Shown here: positions 22,163 to 33,410 of the stretch, one piece after another
Layout: each line of letters opens with the position of its first letter
How positions within the stretch are numbered: position 1 is the stretch's first letter
Assembly (NCBI GenBank): GCA_964017125.1
Contig: OZ024902.1
Coordinates: 100,346,796-100,410,795 of the forward strand
Source of the DNA: Flabesymbios commensalis
Lineage: Eukaryota > Annelida > Polychaeta > Terebellida > Flabelligeridae
DNA: 64,000 nucleotides
Reading direction: 5' to 3'
Notes under the pieces: model-generated
The model's database searches: none
Seen by the model: only the letters and a program-made list of their open reading frames with translations
Told to the model about the DNA's origin: nothing
Made by a program: the position numbers and the translations under genes

Positions 22163-23017
22163 GGGGAGGACGAGGAGAACTGGGACACCATTTCACTGTT
22201 GTCATTTGATCCTACTTTCTGTTTTACTGTTATGCCTTTTATAAGTTTGTATATATCTATCATGTAGTCTGGGGATATTTTTACATAATATTATTACCTT
22301 TTTAGACTTTTAGTGAGATGTAAAAGGAAGCACTTTTTTCCACCTGCCGAAAATAAAGTTTAAAACGTGGAGAACCGGGACATCGCAAGGAGAAGTGGGA
22401 CAGCTGATGGGGTAAAGTGGGACAGTTTCACGTATCTCTTTACATCCATCGATACTAGAAATAAAGGGAATTGTAAACAGATGTAGATGGGTAGAAACAG
22501 TTTATGAACACATTTACACAATTAATATCCAATATATAAAGAAGTGTTGCACTTATGTGGAGAAGTGGGACACTCACGGGGAGAAGTGGGACGTCATGTC
22601 CCAGTTCTCCCCACGCATGCCATTACGTATAATCCCAGTTCTCTCCATGCCTACCAGATTTGTAGGCTACGCCATGCACTTACTCATTACTCAAAATAGT
22701 GAATACCATTTAGCTTATACCTATCAACGAAGAAGGTAGCAAGGATACCCCAAACACAGTAAATGTGAGGTACTGTACATATTGAGCTTGCTTTACACAT
22801 TTACACAAAGGCAGAGAAAACAACTTTTTTATACTTAAAATATTTGTTTTGTCACTGTACTAACAAAGTTGTCTGTAATTTGATTCTGGAGAGATATGTG
22901 GTAGAAGGCAACTAAGGGCCACAGAAAAATGTTTACTAGAAGCTGATCGGCTGAAAGCAGCGGACGTTATCAGCGGTGTCCCAGTTCTCACTTGTCCCAG
23001 TTCTCTCCGTCCTCCCC
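22163..23017. mobile_element. TA-flanked DNA element with GGGGAGG ends (855 bp)
   Basis: GGGGAGGACGAGGAGAACTG at 22163 is mirrored by CAGTTCTCTCCGTCCTCCCC ending at 23017, and TA flanks both ends. Subterminal copies of GAGAAGTGGGACA and TGTCCCAGTTCTC recur at about 22382-22425 and 22558-22610. There is no transposase frame. The ends resemble those of the element at 33411, so the two are probably related families of non-autonomous, TA-targeting elements. Confidence 0.75.
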
Positions 23018-24090
23018 TACCATTTGGCGTTGTTGATCCTCTGGAAGAGTACTTGTTATCTTCTTTCTAGTTATCCAGCGTGTATGCCTGCCATACCGAT
23101 AGATGGACAGGGGAACAGAAAAGGTATATTTAGTGACGCAAATATCTGCCGCTTCTTTATCAGTATCGCACACTCTATAATATTTATGGATATAATTGTG
23201 ATCGTTTGTCGGTTGTCGTTCACATCCTACGCCATTAGAATTTTGAAATGGTAATATGGATAAGAGATGTATATGGACGGCACCACTTAGTATAACTAGA
23301 GAGAATAATTATTATACTCTACATGTTTACAGACGCAATTGCTACGAGGATACTAAAATTGTGTGCAATAATGAGCTACTGCAATCTCCACACTGTTGAT
23401 GACGTAATGCGTATCTGTGTCTAATAGTGTGCAGATACTAATGAATTAAATGAATCCTCCTTCTCTACGTAATGCATGCATTATTCTTGGTGTAATTATA
23501 TATCATATGATTGAAGAATAAAATAGCTAAGCACGGTCGTGACGGAGGTAAAGTAGATTTCCAATACAATCAACTGATCCATGTAATGTCGAAAGTATAT
23601 ATAGATTAAGCCTACATGACCACAATGCTTTTTGATTCCTTTTGTCAAATAAAATATTTTCGTGACATATAACGCGACATATTTAGAATGTATTGCCATG
23701 GGACTGAATTCAAACGAAATGTTGAAAAGCATGGGGTGAACATTGAGAAAAAAACTTAAGGGTTCAATGTTTTCCAAGATAGTGATGACAGCTGTAATTT
23801 GATAAAATGCATGAACATGACCTCAAAGTCACAAAACGGTCTTGCGAAGGAGTTTATAGTGCGCAAAAATCAGTTTGACATATATGGTAATATATATGTA
23901 CCTGTAGTGTTATATCTTTTCCTGCTCAAAGACAAAAATATGTTTAAAAGATGGTGGTTGTAAACATCTTAAATTATTCATTTATGCTCAAATGTGATTC
24001 TAGAAGAAAACATAATGTCGGAAATGAGTTTCGCATACACTTTGTAAGTTGGTATTGTACATTGTTTTCTGCCATATTACAAGAAAACAG
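23018..24090. other. Intergenic, nothing recognised
   Basis: No supportable gene. Short minus-strand frames lack recognisable domains or paired splice sites. Confidence 0.35.
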
Positions 24091-24395
24091 TGGCGGCCAT
24101 CTTGGATTTATGATCGGACAATACTTCTGAACAACAAATTAGTATCTAAAATGAGTTTCTCATATGAAATATGAGTGATATTACATGTCGTTTTCTGTCG
24201 AAAAGAAAATAAACAATATATTTTCGTGGCGGCCATCTTGGATTTATGGATGAACAAATATCTCGAAATAAAAAGTAGTGTCATAAATGACTTACTCACA
24301 CAAAATTCACATTGACGAAAAGTGAAAAATATATATTTTATAAGATGGCAGTGGTGGGCAATCCGGACATCTTGGATTTATGCACGAACAATATC
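24091..24395. repeat. Short tandem array with GGCGGCCATCTTGGATTTATG
   Basis: The motif GGCCATCTTGGATTTATG recurs at about 24096, 24231 and, degraded, at about 24368. The spacing is roughly 135 bp, and each copy is followed by a CGAACAATA-like segment. The array is about three degenerate units long. Confidence 0.6.
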
Positions 24396-25555
24396 TCAAA
24401 TTTGGTATTTTTTGGTTTTGGTATTTCTGACTGATAAAAACAAAATGGCCACCAAAATGGCGATTTTTAAAAAATGTGGAAACATCATTTAGCAAATTAG
24501 AAATCTTGATGAAACAGACTATGTGATCAAATCGCTTTTACCCCTCTAAAAACACCTAGGTCATTTTTTTGCCATAAGGTAATTTTGCCGATACATGCAT
24601 CACCCTAGCCGGTGGCACGTTTTGTGCTAAACCTGGGCAAAACGGGCCATTTCGTGAAAATTTTATTTTCAAAATATATCACTTGGCATGAGAGAATCCT
24701 TTAGGCCCCTACTTGTTATATTAATTATAATAATGAGATATAAATAACAAACCTATTTAACCACCCTACTAGAATAATTAAAATCTGTGGACCGCGTGTA
24801 GAAGTCACCCTGGTAGAAGTTAGCTGGTGTGTTATGACTGGGTGTCCCTACTAAATGTGAAAAAATTCGCGTTATGGAGATACGTTGAAGAAAAATACCC
24901 CCCCCCCCCACAGACTTGCACAAAACTTACATTATTTCTTAGCAAAAACACATTTATTATACTTTGTCTTTACGATTCACTCAATGAAGGTCTCGTGCAA
25001 CTATTTAGCACCAGACAAGTGACATTTTGATCAGAAAAAGTATAGAAAGTACCAGAAAACTATAAGCGTTACGGAGAGTCGCTGCAACGTGGGACAGACA
25101 TAAATTGCATAAAAAGTGGTAAAATAATATATCTTAAAGATAGTGTTTTACACTAATAGATTGCAGAATAAAATGAAATATATAACACAGGACGTCTAGA
25201 TTAAATCACCTGTTTATGTGGGATTTCGAATTTGGGACAGGGCTTTTTGGCTAAAATTGGCCAAATATACATTATGTTTCTTTCGAAAAACACATTTATG
25301 TTAGAATTTTTAGGGTTTAAATATTGCTATATTGTCAAACAAAGGTCCTTCATTGCATTTAGGTAATAAAATTAAATCAAAATATTCAATAATAAATATT
25401 AAAAGGTGTGGACGGTGCTGGTGCTTAAAATTATAGAATCCCTCGTATATTAACCATTTGCTGAACTGTGGTTGTAGAACAGGATATTTGAAAGCTGCTT
25501 ACATTTTTTTCAGAATTTTCGTCCAATTGATATCGTGACTTCTGCTATCGTGATA
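24396..25555. other. Intergenic, nothing recognised
   Basis: No gene. Related sentence-like segments (GACTTGCACAAAACTTACATTAT and a later copy around 25260-25320) suggest an old local duplication of about 350 bp, too diverged to delimit. Confidence 0.3.
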
Positions 25556-25567
25556 TCAAAACCTGTG

Positions 25568-25817
25568 GGGGGGCACCGCTGCCTTGCATGCTAGAGTACG
25601 GAAACGAAAAGGTTTTTTCCCCATCCACTCGTAAAAAAGTATTGTGGGGAGCCTCCGTGACTGAGAGGTAGTGTGCTCGGCCCCAGACCTCCAGAGTTTG
25701 AATTTCGAATCCCGTGTCTGGAGGGCAGTGTCATCTCACCATCCTCAGGAGGTTCTCCTGGCCCAATTTAGCCTGTATGTGCACAAAAGTGGCCTAAAGC
25801 CCGATTCATTTCATTTC
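25568..25817 (+). mobile_element. tRNA-derived SINE, copy 2
   Basis: Flanked by a perfect 12-bp target duplication TCAAAACCTGTG (25556-25567, 25818-25829). It contains GCACCGCTGCCTTGCATGCT and GTGACTGAGAGGTAGTGTG (A-box-like). It also has TTCGAATCCCG (B-box-like) and the shared 3' segment TTCTCCTGGCCCAATTT through GGCCTAAAGCCCGATTCATT. It is about 50 bp shorter than copy 1, mainly in the first tRNA-like unit. Confidence 0.87.
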
Positions 25818-25829
25818 TCAAAACCTGTG

Positions 25830-27540
25830 TGTCACGATCAAATCCAAAACGTTAAATGTACTGAATTGTTTAAAATGTTATTTGACTATATTACACGTTA
25901 TTATGGTTATTGTTGTTTAAATGTAACGCCCTAACAATTTTTTTTAACTTTTATTAATATTTATTTTCTATTGGGCCAATTAATTTACGATCTAGTGTTA
26001 AGCCGAAACAATTTCAAATAAAGGGTTCAAAGCCATGGAGTGTGCAGTGCTGGCTCTGATAGCCTACATTCCACGAATATTTACGAAGCTACAGCATACA
26101 TTCGTACGTAAGCTAATTAGAGTAAACAGGTAGGCCTACCATGGTGAACATTAACACCGCGACACAAAGTCTTTTTTTTATCCTCAACTCACTCTGAGGA
26201 AGTGTTCACGTTGTGCTAAACTATTCCACGGGCTTATTGAGATTCAACCAAGCATGGATGTCAGCTATATCAGATAACAATTAGAGCGCTGTCGATCACA
26301 ATATCCCGCGCACACACAGCAAGTCAGGTAAATAAATCCCATATACATTCCCAAGACATCTAATAACAAGGTTTTGCGGCCCACCCCCGCGAATGTTAAA
26401 AAGTGGACTCATGCCGAGCTATCACTTGCACATATCCAAATTGTTTGGAAAGTAACATTTGCATCATTTCTGACTACAAGTTTTTGCGGCCATGGAAAGT
26501 TGGATCCTTAATTTTTTTAAGCAATGTACTGTATAGGTCTATCTATCAAATAAAAAAAAAACTTTGCTTCCCTCTTTAGAGCTCAAAACATTACAATGAG
26601 GTAATAATATTTAGTGAAATACCGGGACAGCAAATTGGTAGCCCATACAAACTGACACAGAATACAACTACATTCGAGCTCCACAGGTATGATACTGATA
26701 CAGAAAAGCAGTAGGCCTAAGATATGGGTGCAAATTAATTGCTGTGGAAATAATTACACATTGATCATTTTTTTGTATTCCTGATTTCCACATTAATTGT
26801 TCATATAATAAGTTCGTCATTAATAAGTTTCGACATTAAAGTTAGAATGTGTAAAATTAGTTTAGGCTATAATGGATTAGGATTACCAAGCCAGCCAACC
26901 TATCCCCACCCCTCCCCCCGCAGGGAATTAGTGAACATTGCAGAATAAAAAAAAAAGTCACTTTATGATTTCTAGAAAATGAAATTCAATCAATTGTAAT
27001 TGACCTGTTCCACTCCTGGAGTAAGTGTTTTGAGAAGATCTAAAAATATAGTTGTTGGCTAAACTGTAACAAAAAGGATACAGTACATGTACTGGTTTGA
27101 CTAAGTTAATACTAGTAACTACAAAAATCAGTCCAATGCTATCAAATAGAAAGTTATGACGGATTGGATCATGAGTATGAAAAAACAAACAAATAATTTG
27201 GCCAGGGATGATTTTATTATTCTACATTCATTTTGATCAAATATTCTTTTGAATATATATATATATATTATAAAGACATATTTATTATAAAGCAATTGAA
27301 ATCAAAACTCTGATTCTGGAATTTTAGGTCCCAGTGTTCAGCAACAAAGCAATAGATACATAATAAATTATGTGTAATTAAACGGAAATAAATAACTAAT
27401 ATACAAAGTAAGCTATTATGGCAATTTGACTATTTTTAATAATTTTTAACTTCAAGTCGAGTATATGCTTGTAACCAGGCCAGTTTTCAAAGTAATCACC
27501 AAGTGCATTTTAGCAATTGATTTTGCTAACACTTAAATTA
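25830..27540. other. Intergenic, nothing firmly recognised
   Basis: No supportable gene. A (TA)n run lies at 27255-27270. A second, weaker SECIS-like motif (ATGA...AA...TGAT on the minus strand, 27127-27172) is discussed under the rejected items. Confidence 0.35.
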
Positions 27541-27571
27541 TTTTTATTAACAATAAACCATACAAATGTAT

Positions 27572-27577
27572 TTTATT
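27572..27577 (-). other. Candidate polyadenylation signal of the GPX gene
   Basis: Minus-strand AATAAA lies about 285 nt after the stop codon and downstream of the SECIS-like hairpin. A second is at 27543-27548. Confidence 0.45.
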
Positions 27578-27699
27578 TCTTCTCATACATAAAAAAGCAA
27601 TATGTATAGTAAAGTAAATATGTATATATGGTAAGTCGATAAGATGATAGAAAATGTTTAACTTGTGGTCATGTGATTGTCTTAAGTGATTCGGGGCAG

Positions 27700-27775
27700 T
27701 TAGCACGACACAAACATCAGGCTGCCACTACCATTATCATGGTTTAGGTAGCAGCCGTCAAAAGTCCCTTCCACG
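27700..27775 (-). promoter_or_regulatory. SECIS-like hairpin in the GPX 3' UTR
   Basis: About 100 nt after the GPX stop the minus strand reads TTTTGAC, GGCTGCTACC, an apical loop beginning TAAACC, then GGTAG-TGG-CAGCC and TGAT. The 10-bp stem (3-nt bulge), unpaired AA at the 5' side of the loop 11 nt after UGAC, and the facing UGAC/UGAU pair match the SECIS quartet layout (tandem G-A pairs). The usual A before UGA is U here, and the basal helix is weak. Position in a TGA-containing selenoprotein's 3' UTR is the main support. Confidence 0.5.
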
Positions 27776-27860
27776 CCTTATAACCAATAGACCACTCATC
27801 AATTCAATCCCAATCACGTTATCAACTTCGCTGTATACAAGTAAATTATCAGAGTCCAGT

Positions 27861-30800
27861 TTATTCCTTTGCTATGAATTGCTCGACATCTTTCTTAAAA
27901 CTCTACAATGAAAAAATTGTACAAATATTAATAATAGGAAGTCTACACGTATGTAATCAAATAAGATTTGCCTTATAAAATATGCAATATGATAAAAGTC
28001 ACTGCTAAAATCGAGATAATCCTCCCCTTAATACAGCTAATAATTGAAGGTGGACAAATAAATACCACAAAAATCATGAATTTTACCTTTCCCTCAGATA
28101 CATCTGTATCATACTTGACAAACAGGGCATATACAATATGATATCTGTCTGAATCATCAAATATGAACATGGAGTTTTACTTACATTGGGAGTAGAGTTC
28201 GGTCCGTACCGCTTCACTGGATTGCCCTGCCGGTCAATCAGGAATTTGGTGAAATTCCACTTAATGAAACTAGAAAAGATTGTGTTAAAACATACTGACT
28301 TTGAAATGCAATGATCTGGTAATCTTCATCATACAAATACATAAAACAACATCATGTGAAGCAATTTTATTATCTGCACTTGTTAATAATTATGGCTTTA
28401 TCTGTTTATAGAGATGATGGGTATCAGTATAATTTAGAGCTGGAATACACAATACTAGCAATTGCCTAAAGCTATATAAATGAAATTATTAGGCAAAGAA
28501 AATATTTTTGTTACTACATTTGTTCAACATAGAAATATAATATTTAAAAAGGACATAATACTACGTCTTGATAATATTATTTTCGACTAAGTCTGAGTGA
28601 TATACAGTTGAATGTGTATTACTTACTACAGAGAATATAATTGTTAGCATGTGGTTATATGAACTGGAAAACCATCTAATTTCAAATGTGAACAGTGTAG
28701 TGTGTGTCATTTTACTGATGACTGTAACATGTGTAATGGTTTTGTATTCAGCACTTTTTTGCCAGCTTTAAATATTATAGCTGCCAATTATATAGCTGCA
28801 AACTTTTAAACGCTAATGTTCTGCAGGCACCATGCTAGCCATATACAGTACTTTTATGCTTATCGGCAAGTACATGACCGGCGTAGGTGTAGTGTTCCAT
28901 CTGCTGTACGCCATGAGGGCTTGATCAAACATTTTGTTCCCACTGCACAATAAATATCAAATCTGTGGGACACATGTTGAGACTGGTATATCATCATAGG
29001 CGGATAGGGAACCCATATTAAAAAATCTATGCTAAGTATTGCAACCATGCCTAACCACATCTCGCAGAATGTCAATCGAAAAACCATTATGTATAAATCA
29101 TTTATAACACACTGCTTGGAGTACTCTGATATAGATTTTGATACCTGTACCAAAGAAGAACAAGCACACATAGAATCTGTACATAAAAAAAGCTGGGAGG
29201 ATCTTCTCTGGTGCCATGCGCGATACCTCTAGTAATGTTACACAGAACTGAGTTGGGAGAACATGCAACACTGTCGAGAGCAGCTGCATGTCCTATTAAT
29301 GCTTAATGTACCCCAGTACTTAATTGACGATCTACCTGGCAATTTCCGCGATTGAACACAATAAATAATCTACACAACAAAGACGATAATAATTTAGTTG
29401 AAAAACAGAAACATCAGAATTCCTTTTTCCCCAGAACGACTAAACTCTGGAACAATCTAGAGGAGTTCATACGTCGAATTGAATTGCAGGGAAGTAAACA
29501 TAACCTGAGCACGAATCTGCATGTAATGCAGCGAGTTACACCAGCATTTGCCAGATATGCATATTATTGACAAAATTATTGACAACCTGAACCATTAGAA
29601 CATTTTTCTTCGTCCATTTTCCCAAGATGACAGAAACATAATATGGAAATCGTTCAACGACATCCAGGTTGATCTGAATCTACAAACTATTTTACAAGGT
29701 TACCCAACTAAAAATGTGAAGGGCTAATTACGACTATGGTTGTTTTTAATCATTATCTCTATTATTTGTCCTTCAAACAAGACAATTTGAAGGAGAAAAG
29801 GCACTGAATTTGCTAGAGTGACATATGTTTTGATTCAAATTGCACATAATGTAAGTATTTTTTATATCTAATTGAGGTTGTGGGTCTCTGTAGCGTGACA
29901 ACTACAACAGAATTTAGTGGGTATAAAACTAAATTCTGAAATTCAGCTCTTTAAGGGTTAAAATTGTTGATACGTTTTTTACTTTAATTTTATTCTTGAG
30001 TTTTGCTTTGATTACAAACTTATTAGAATGTAGATTGTATTATTCCAATTGGTCAAATCCTAATAACAAAATGTTTAAATACTAAATGCTACATGTATGT
30101 CTATGAAAGGAATGGTATATGTAGTTTTTTCTAAGAAAATGGAATGGTAGTTTCCTCAACTTGCCAGTATTGTGGATTCACATGCCCTCAACGTTTAATT
30201 CTACCCCTGACCAGTATATCAGCATTGTAAAGCTATGTCAAAAGTGTTTCAACTATAGAATTTAATTAAATAATAATATTATTAGTGTGGGTCATATATG
30301 AACATGGAATAATTAAACTGAGCAGACAGACTGTCATAAAATATCTTTATTTGTGATATAATTGCACATTATAAAAAAACATTGTGAACAATTTTTTTTT
30401 TTATAAGTTTTTCCTAATGATCCTACGTTACATTTACCGGTACCTAAATGTTGGCCAGTCTCATGTGTAAGCATGTCTTCATAAACCTGTTTGATCTGTG
30501 TGACAACAACATTAACTAAATTTTGTCAGCAGAATCGATATAATGTCTTAATATGTACAAGTTGACTGTTGTATAGAAATCACAATTTGCTTTCATTTTT
30601 TTACCATGTTTAAATCATTAAAGTTTTAGTATATTTTATTGGGTTAATATTATTAGTCAGTGATCTTTAAAACATAAACTGACAGTATACCTGCCCAGAA
30701 ATCCACCCTGTTTGTGCTTCAGATACTTGTAGAGAGGAAGAGCATCATCTCCGTTAACATTAATTTTTGAAAAGAGATCAAAAGTCACTTTGTATTTTCC

Positions 30801-32323
30801 AGTGACAAACTGCTTTATCTCTTCTTCGGAAAGCGGCTCCTGAAAAAAAACAATATACAGTGATATACCGGTATATGTATACAAAACAAATAATCATGAT
30901 AATATCGTGATTGTCGGTTTTATGATGACACTGTCATATTTTCATAACAGTATCACATAGCAAAATGCGACGCAATTCTGTCCATTTGCTTATCAAATTT
31001 GTTGATTAGCAGAATATTTATACATCAATGATAAGGATGTCTATAAGTTACCACTTGGATGAGAAAATTGCTAATCAATAATTTCCAAACTATCGAATAT
31101 AAAAATAACTTTTCCCTGCATAGGTGAGAAAATATTTAACATGTATAACGGAAAAAGGGTTTATTCCAGGAATGAGTTGGGGGGTCCAAAAATTAAAATG
31201 GTCCTGTGTGGCCGCAGCGTGCATGGTTTATCGCCAAGCTGGTGTCAGTGCCTGAGGTGACAGGATGTTTTTTAAATTTATAGAAGATATTCCGAGCTAA
31301 AAAGATATTTGTGATGACTTTAAATTGAAAAAAAACCTTTGGTCTCCATGGTTTATAAAAAAATTGTCAGCGCTTTAAGGGTAAATCCGGTTTGTTCTAC
31401 CTAAGGGTATATTAGATGACATAGTTTGTGACACAGATTTGAATCAAATCAAATTTAACTATCTCAGTACTGGTACCAACACGTAATTTCTTTAATAGGC
31501 TATGTTTGAGTGCTAAAGATTAACCCTTAGAACACTGATGTCGACTACAGTAGACATTCTGTTTTTTTACTAGCAACTGTATTTATAACCAGTTGCTAAA
31601 AGTACAATATGCTTTCAATCTTGAAATGTCACACTGATATATGTTGGGACTTAAATTTTGTTAATAACACAAATTTTCAGTCACTTGAAATTTTGGATGG
31701 CTGTAGAGAAACACAACTTCAAGTGGGTGAAAAATTAAATATAATAGGTCAGTGCTCTAGGGGTTAATATGTGTATGTACTAACCTGACTCCCAAATTGG
31801 TTGCATGGGAAGCCGAGCACACGCAGTCCACGTTCTGCAAACTCGTCGTGCAGAGCTTGCAGTTCTTCATACTGCTTTGTGAACCCTCATTTGGATGCCA
31901 CATTGACAATGAGGCACACATTTCCTCTAAATCAAACATGTACATATAAAAACTCATGGAAAGTAGATGGACAGAATGATATCAACATATGTAATTGTAA
32001 AAAGATATCTAAAATTATGCCTTTAAATTTTGCTAAACACACAAAAAATATGTAGGCTAGGTCAGCATATTCAGATATTGTAGCCATTAGATTTAGCCAA
32101 TAATTATGATAATGTTGCATGTCGGTCAGGCTCTGTATGGTTCAGCATATCTAAAGTGGAAAATAATGGTTATGTATAACTACATATATGACAAAAGTAT
32201 TAATTTGTCTATATTATCTTACTTGTATTTATCTAGAGATAAATTTTCTCCATCAATATCTTTCACAGAGAAACCATAAATCGACTCAGCTTTTTTCCAA
32301 CTGTCCTTCTCACTTGCCGAGGC
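27861..32323 (-). CDS. GPX4: Glutathione peroxidase, GPX4-like selenoprotein (exons 2-6)
   Basis: Reduces lipid and other hydroperoxides with glutathione or thiols. Five coding exons join in phase: 32323-32223, 31926-31785, 30839-30691, 28269-28185 and 27902-27861, with GT/AG borders throughout. Exon 2 gives [20 protein letters not shown]. The next gives NVASK, then TGA at 31889-31887, then [16 protein letters not shown] and [10 protein letters not shown]. Later exons give [17 protein letters not shown] and [20 protein letters not shown]. The final 42-nt exon ends FIAKE-stop. The TGA sits exactly where GPX enzymes have selenocysteine, and the Gln (NQFG) and Trp-Asn (WNFTKF) partners of the catalytic tetrad are present. 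The chain is about 172 residues without exon 1 and lacks the extra loop of tetrameric GPX1-type enzymes, hence GPX4-like. The first exon is uncertain (see 35762-35782). Confidence 0.93.
28990..29580 (+). pseudogene. LINE C-terminal fragment inside GPX intron
   Basis: Plus-strand frames give [20 protein letters not shown] and, after several interruptions, [19 protein letters not shown]. Both are typical of the region after the reverse transcriptase core in CR1/Jockey-like LINEs. No catalytic motifs remain. It lies antisense in the intron 28270-30690. Confidence 0.65.
29581..30690. other. GPX intron sequence, nothing else recognised
   Basis: AT-rich intronic sequence without further recognisable elements. 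Confidence 0.4.
30840..31784. other. GPX intron sequence, nothing else recognised
   Basis: Intron between the exons ending at 31785 and starting at 30839. It starts with GTTAGT and ends TTTTTCAG on the minus strand. No repeat or gene was recognised inside. Confidence 0.6.
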
Positions 32324-32564
32324 CTACAAAGGTAAAATAAATTTCATCTGAAAACTTTGCTTGATTTTTTACCTACTAGAAAATTTAATTATTTCTTTAT
32401 TTGCTGTCATGCTTTCGCAATTCTCACCTTACAATGTCAATGAATAAAAATTGCCCAATTTTATAAAATACATACTGAGGCTCCAAACATCACAACTTTA
32501 ATGGGTTTGAAGCTTTTCTACTGAATTTATTTTATTCAAAATAGCTTAAGATTGCTCATATTCT

Positions 32565-32755
32565 GTTAAACGCAGTGACGTCACTGGAATTATAAAAGAA
32601 TTAAATCAGAGGTGTTTGAATTTTTTGTAACATACCTACCGGAAACTGTTTTGAATGGCAACTTGGTGAAAACAAAGTTATATAACACCCCCTCCCACAT
32701 ACTTCCTTAATTTGTATTAATTAGCCAGCTCTGTGAAAATATTGGAGGTCAAGCC
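32565..32755. repeat. Dispersed repeat with CRE and TATATAA motifs, copy 2
   Basis: Shares with 1373-1545 the blocks AAACGCAGTGACGTCACT, GTGAAAACAAAGTTATATAA, CACCCCCTCCC, CATACTTC and TTAGCCAGCTC, in slightly rearranged order. A weaker trace of the C-rich block occurs near 54340-54390. Confidence 0.55.
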
Positions 32756-33011
32756 TATGTCACTAGCAGTTAAAGCCTTAAAGGGGGCAATCTCCGTTTT
32801 GAGCCCGCCGTATGATTATTATATTAAATGGGTCAAAACTAATAAGCCCATTTAGCATCCTTTTGTATTGTTTTTCCTCCAAAACATCTCCATGCCCCTT
32901 TTTGCTTGTGTTAATCCCCAAAAGAACGCCCTTTTCTAGGGGGATACTCCCCCCCCCCCCCAAGGCATCGAGTAGTTTAAATTACAAACAAAGAAATAAA
33001 TTACGTTTGGT

Positions 33012-33410
33012 TCTTATATATTACTACCGTTTTAAGCCCATTTCAATGTTAACCCTCACACTGCTGCATAAAATTTGCAGCATGTGTGGTTTCCCACTAA
33101 GTAATATCTGGCACGTTTTTTCTTCAAAAAAACATCTAATGAACACTGATATTAAAAGGCATTATGTTACAATTCAAATTATTCAGTCAGTTAGCTATCT
33201 TTAAAGCGCAAATAGAAAGACACCACAAAACGAAAGTGAAAAAAATATTTATTTTTCTGAGAATTCACTCGGCGTATAGTCGCCCACAGCAGGCTGCGGT
33301 TGGTTTATTTTGGGCGACTAGAGTCGCCCATAACAGTGTAAGGGTTAAATACCTACTCAAATGGGCTTAAAATAGGAGTAATATATAAGAATGTAATAAA
33401 TTGGATCTTA
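33012..33410. repeat. Palindromic TATATTACTCC unit, left portion
   Basis: TCTTATATATTACTACCGTT, TTAAGCCCATTT...GTTAA and, after a nested insertion, CTCAAATGGGCTTAAAATAG and GAGTAATATATAAGA form the two halves of one inverted unit. Several more units lie at 35193-35560. The array was therefore split by the element at 33411-35191, and this unit was also invaded by the TTAA element at 33053. Confidence 0.7.
33053..33344. mobile_element. TTAA-flanked MITE with CCCTTACACTG-type ends
   Basis: CCCTCACACTG at 33053 and the complement of CCCTTACACTG ending at 33344 are both bordered by TTAA (33049-33052, 33345-33348). CCCT-starting ends with a TTAA target are the hallmark of piggyBac-type elements. 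At 292 bp it has no coding capacity. It also contains a TCGCCCA/TGGGCGA inverted pair near 33285-33330. Confidence 0.8.

Noticed and set aside
27127-27172. A second SECIS-like motif on the minus strand (ATGA, TCCAAT/ATTGGA stem, AA, TGAT)
   Set aside because: It has the canonical AUGA, but the paired stem is only about 6 bp, there is no basal helix, and it lies about 690 nt past the GPX stop beyond two AATAAA signals. Kept as the runner-up to 27700-27775.
31785-31926. GPX exon as a pseudogene because of its internal TGA
   Set aside because: The TGA is at the family's selenocysteine site, all splice sites and phases are intact, and a SECIS-like hairpin follows.
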